10,899 nucleotides of DNA from Bacteroidales bacterium (GTDB lineage Bacteria; Bacteroidota; Bacteroidia; Bacteroidales; NBLH01). This document shows positions 10,888-10,899 of the stretch, piece by piece; position 1 is the first letter of the stretch; each line of letters opens with the position of its first letter. Location of the stretch: NCBI GenBank assembly GCA_021647685.1, contig JAKIUH010000112.1, positions 1 through 10,899 on the forward strand, read 5' to 3'. Below the pieces are notes generated by a model. That model was not told where the DNA came from and did no database searches. It saw only the letters and a program-made list of their open reading frames with translations. The translations under genes and the position numbers were made by a program.

Positions 10888-10899
10888 AATTTTTGAATT

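Larger units (their letters stand above)
1349..10899. mobile_element. Genomic island / integrative element at tRNA-Asn, left part
   Basis: A tRNA followed by a tyrosine recombinase, then small HTH proteins, toxin-antitoxin-like modules, several repeat families and a VapE-type helicase is the usual content of an integrated element. No capsid, terminase, relaxase or type IV secretion gene is present in the window, so phage satellite, plasmid-like and mobilizable element all remain possible. The left limit is the tRNA 3' end by inference; the right limit is outside the window. Confidence 0.65.

Noticed and set aside
1337..10899. A second tRNA 3'-end copy (attR) inside the window
   Set aside because: No repeat of the CAAGGTTCAAGTCCTTGAG stretch was found to the right, so the island end must be outside.

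Overview
The window is AT-rich bacterial DNA, most likely from a member of the Bacteroidota. The clues are repeated -7 boxes of the form TAnnTTTG, an integrase lacking the first catalytic arginine as the CTnDOT integrase does, small DUF4248-like helix-turn-helix proteins, a VapE-type helicase, and A-rich rather than Shine-Dalgarno-rich leaders. It reads as the left junction of a genomic island inserted at a tRNA-Asn gene: roughly 1.3 kb of chromosomal flank followed by about 9.5 kb of island that runs off the right edge.

Flank (1-1282): a leftward pair consisting of a multi-spanning membrane protein and, 5 nt downstream, a lipoprotein cut by the window edge. tRNA-Asn(GTT) follows at 1283-1356 with a good promoter and a strong terminator.

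Integration and junk zone (1465-3130): a rightward tyrosine recombinase gene broken by one extra A in an A9 run; a converging start-less ORF remnant that ends exactly at a perfect 41-bp-arm palindrome; and a 10-bp-period tandem repeat.

Leftward accessory block (3141-5125): a DUF2442/DUF4160 pair, three short HTH proteins of one apparent family, a DUF1737-like protein and one unknown protein. A promoter at 5156-5185 drives the first gene. Behind it lies a gene-free 540-bp stretch with six copies of TACTGTCAT/ATGACAGTA next to a long A/purine-rich tract, an arrangement like an iteron origin or operator array.

Toxin-antitoxin-like block (5669-8496): a second DUF4160/DUF2442 pair, then two gene cassettes separated by three same-orientation copies of a repeat of about 110 bp (the first copy is incomplete). 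One cassette, rightward, holds two paralogous small proteins plus a PIN-domain (VapC-like) protein. The other, leftward, holds a YafQ-like mRNA interferase plus an unusual 150-residue partner. Coding ends abut the repeats almost exactly, and repeat orientation is constant although gene orientation is not. This resembles a cassette array, but no integron integrase or canonical attC core sites are seen. It is the most interesting part of the window.

Replication-like block (8649-10899): a VapE/VirE-type P-loop helicase, a 65-residue ORF in the same frame separated from it by one TAA, and two unknown proteins. A short palindromic repeat (CACAGTTCTGGAGAACTGTG type) lies at the 3' end of four leftward genes in the window and supplies two of their stop codons. 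Integrase + HTH regulators + VapE helicase + an iteron-like array would fit a phage-satellite or integrative element, but no capsid, relaxase or conjugation gene is visible, so the class remains open.
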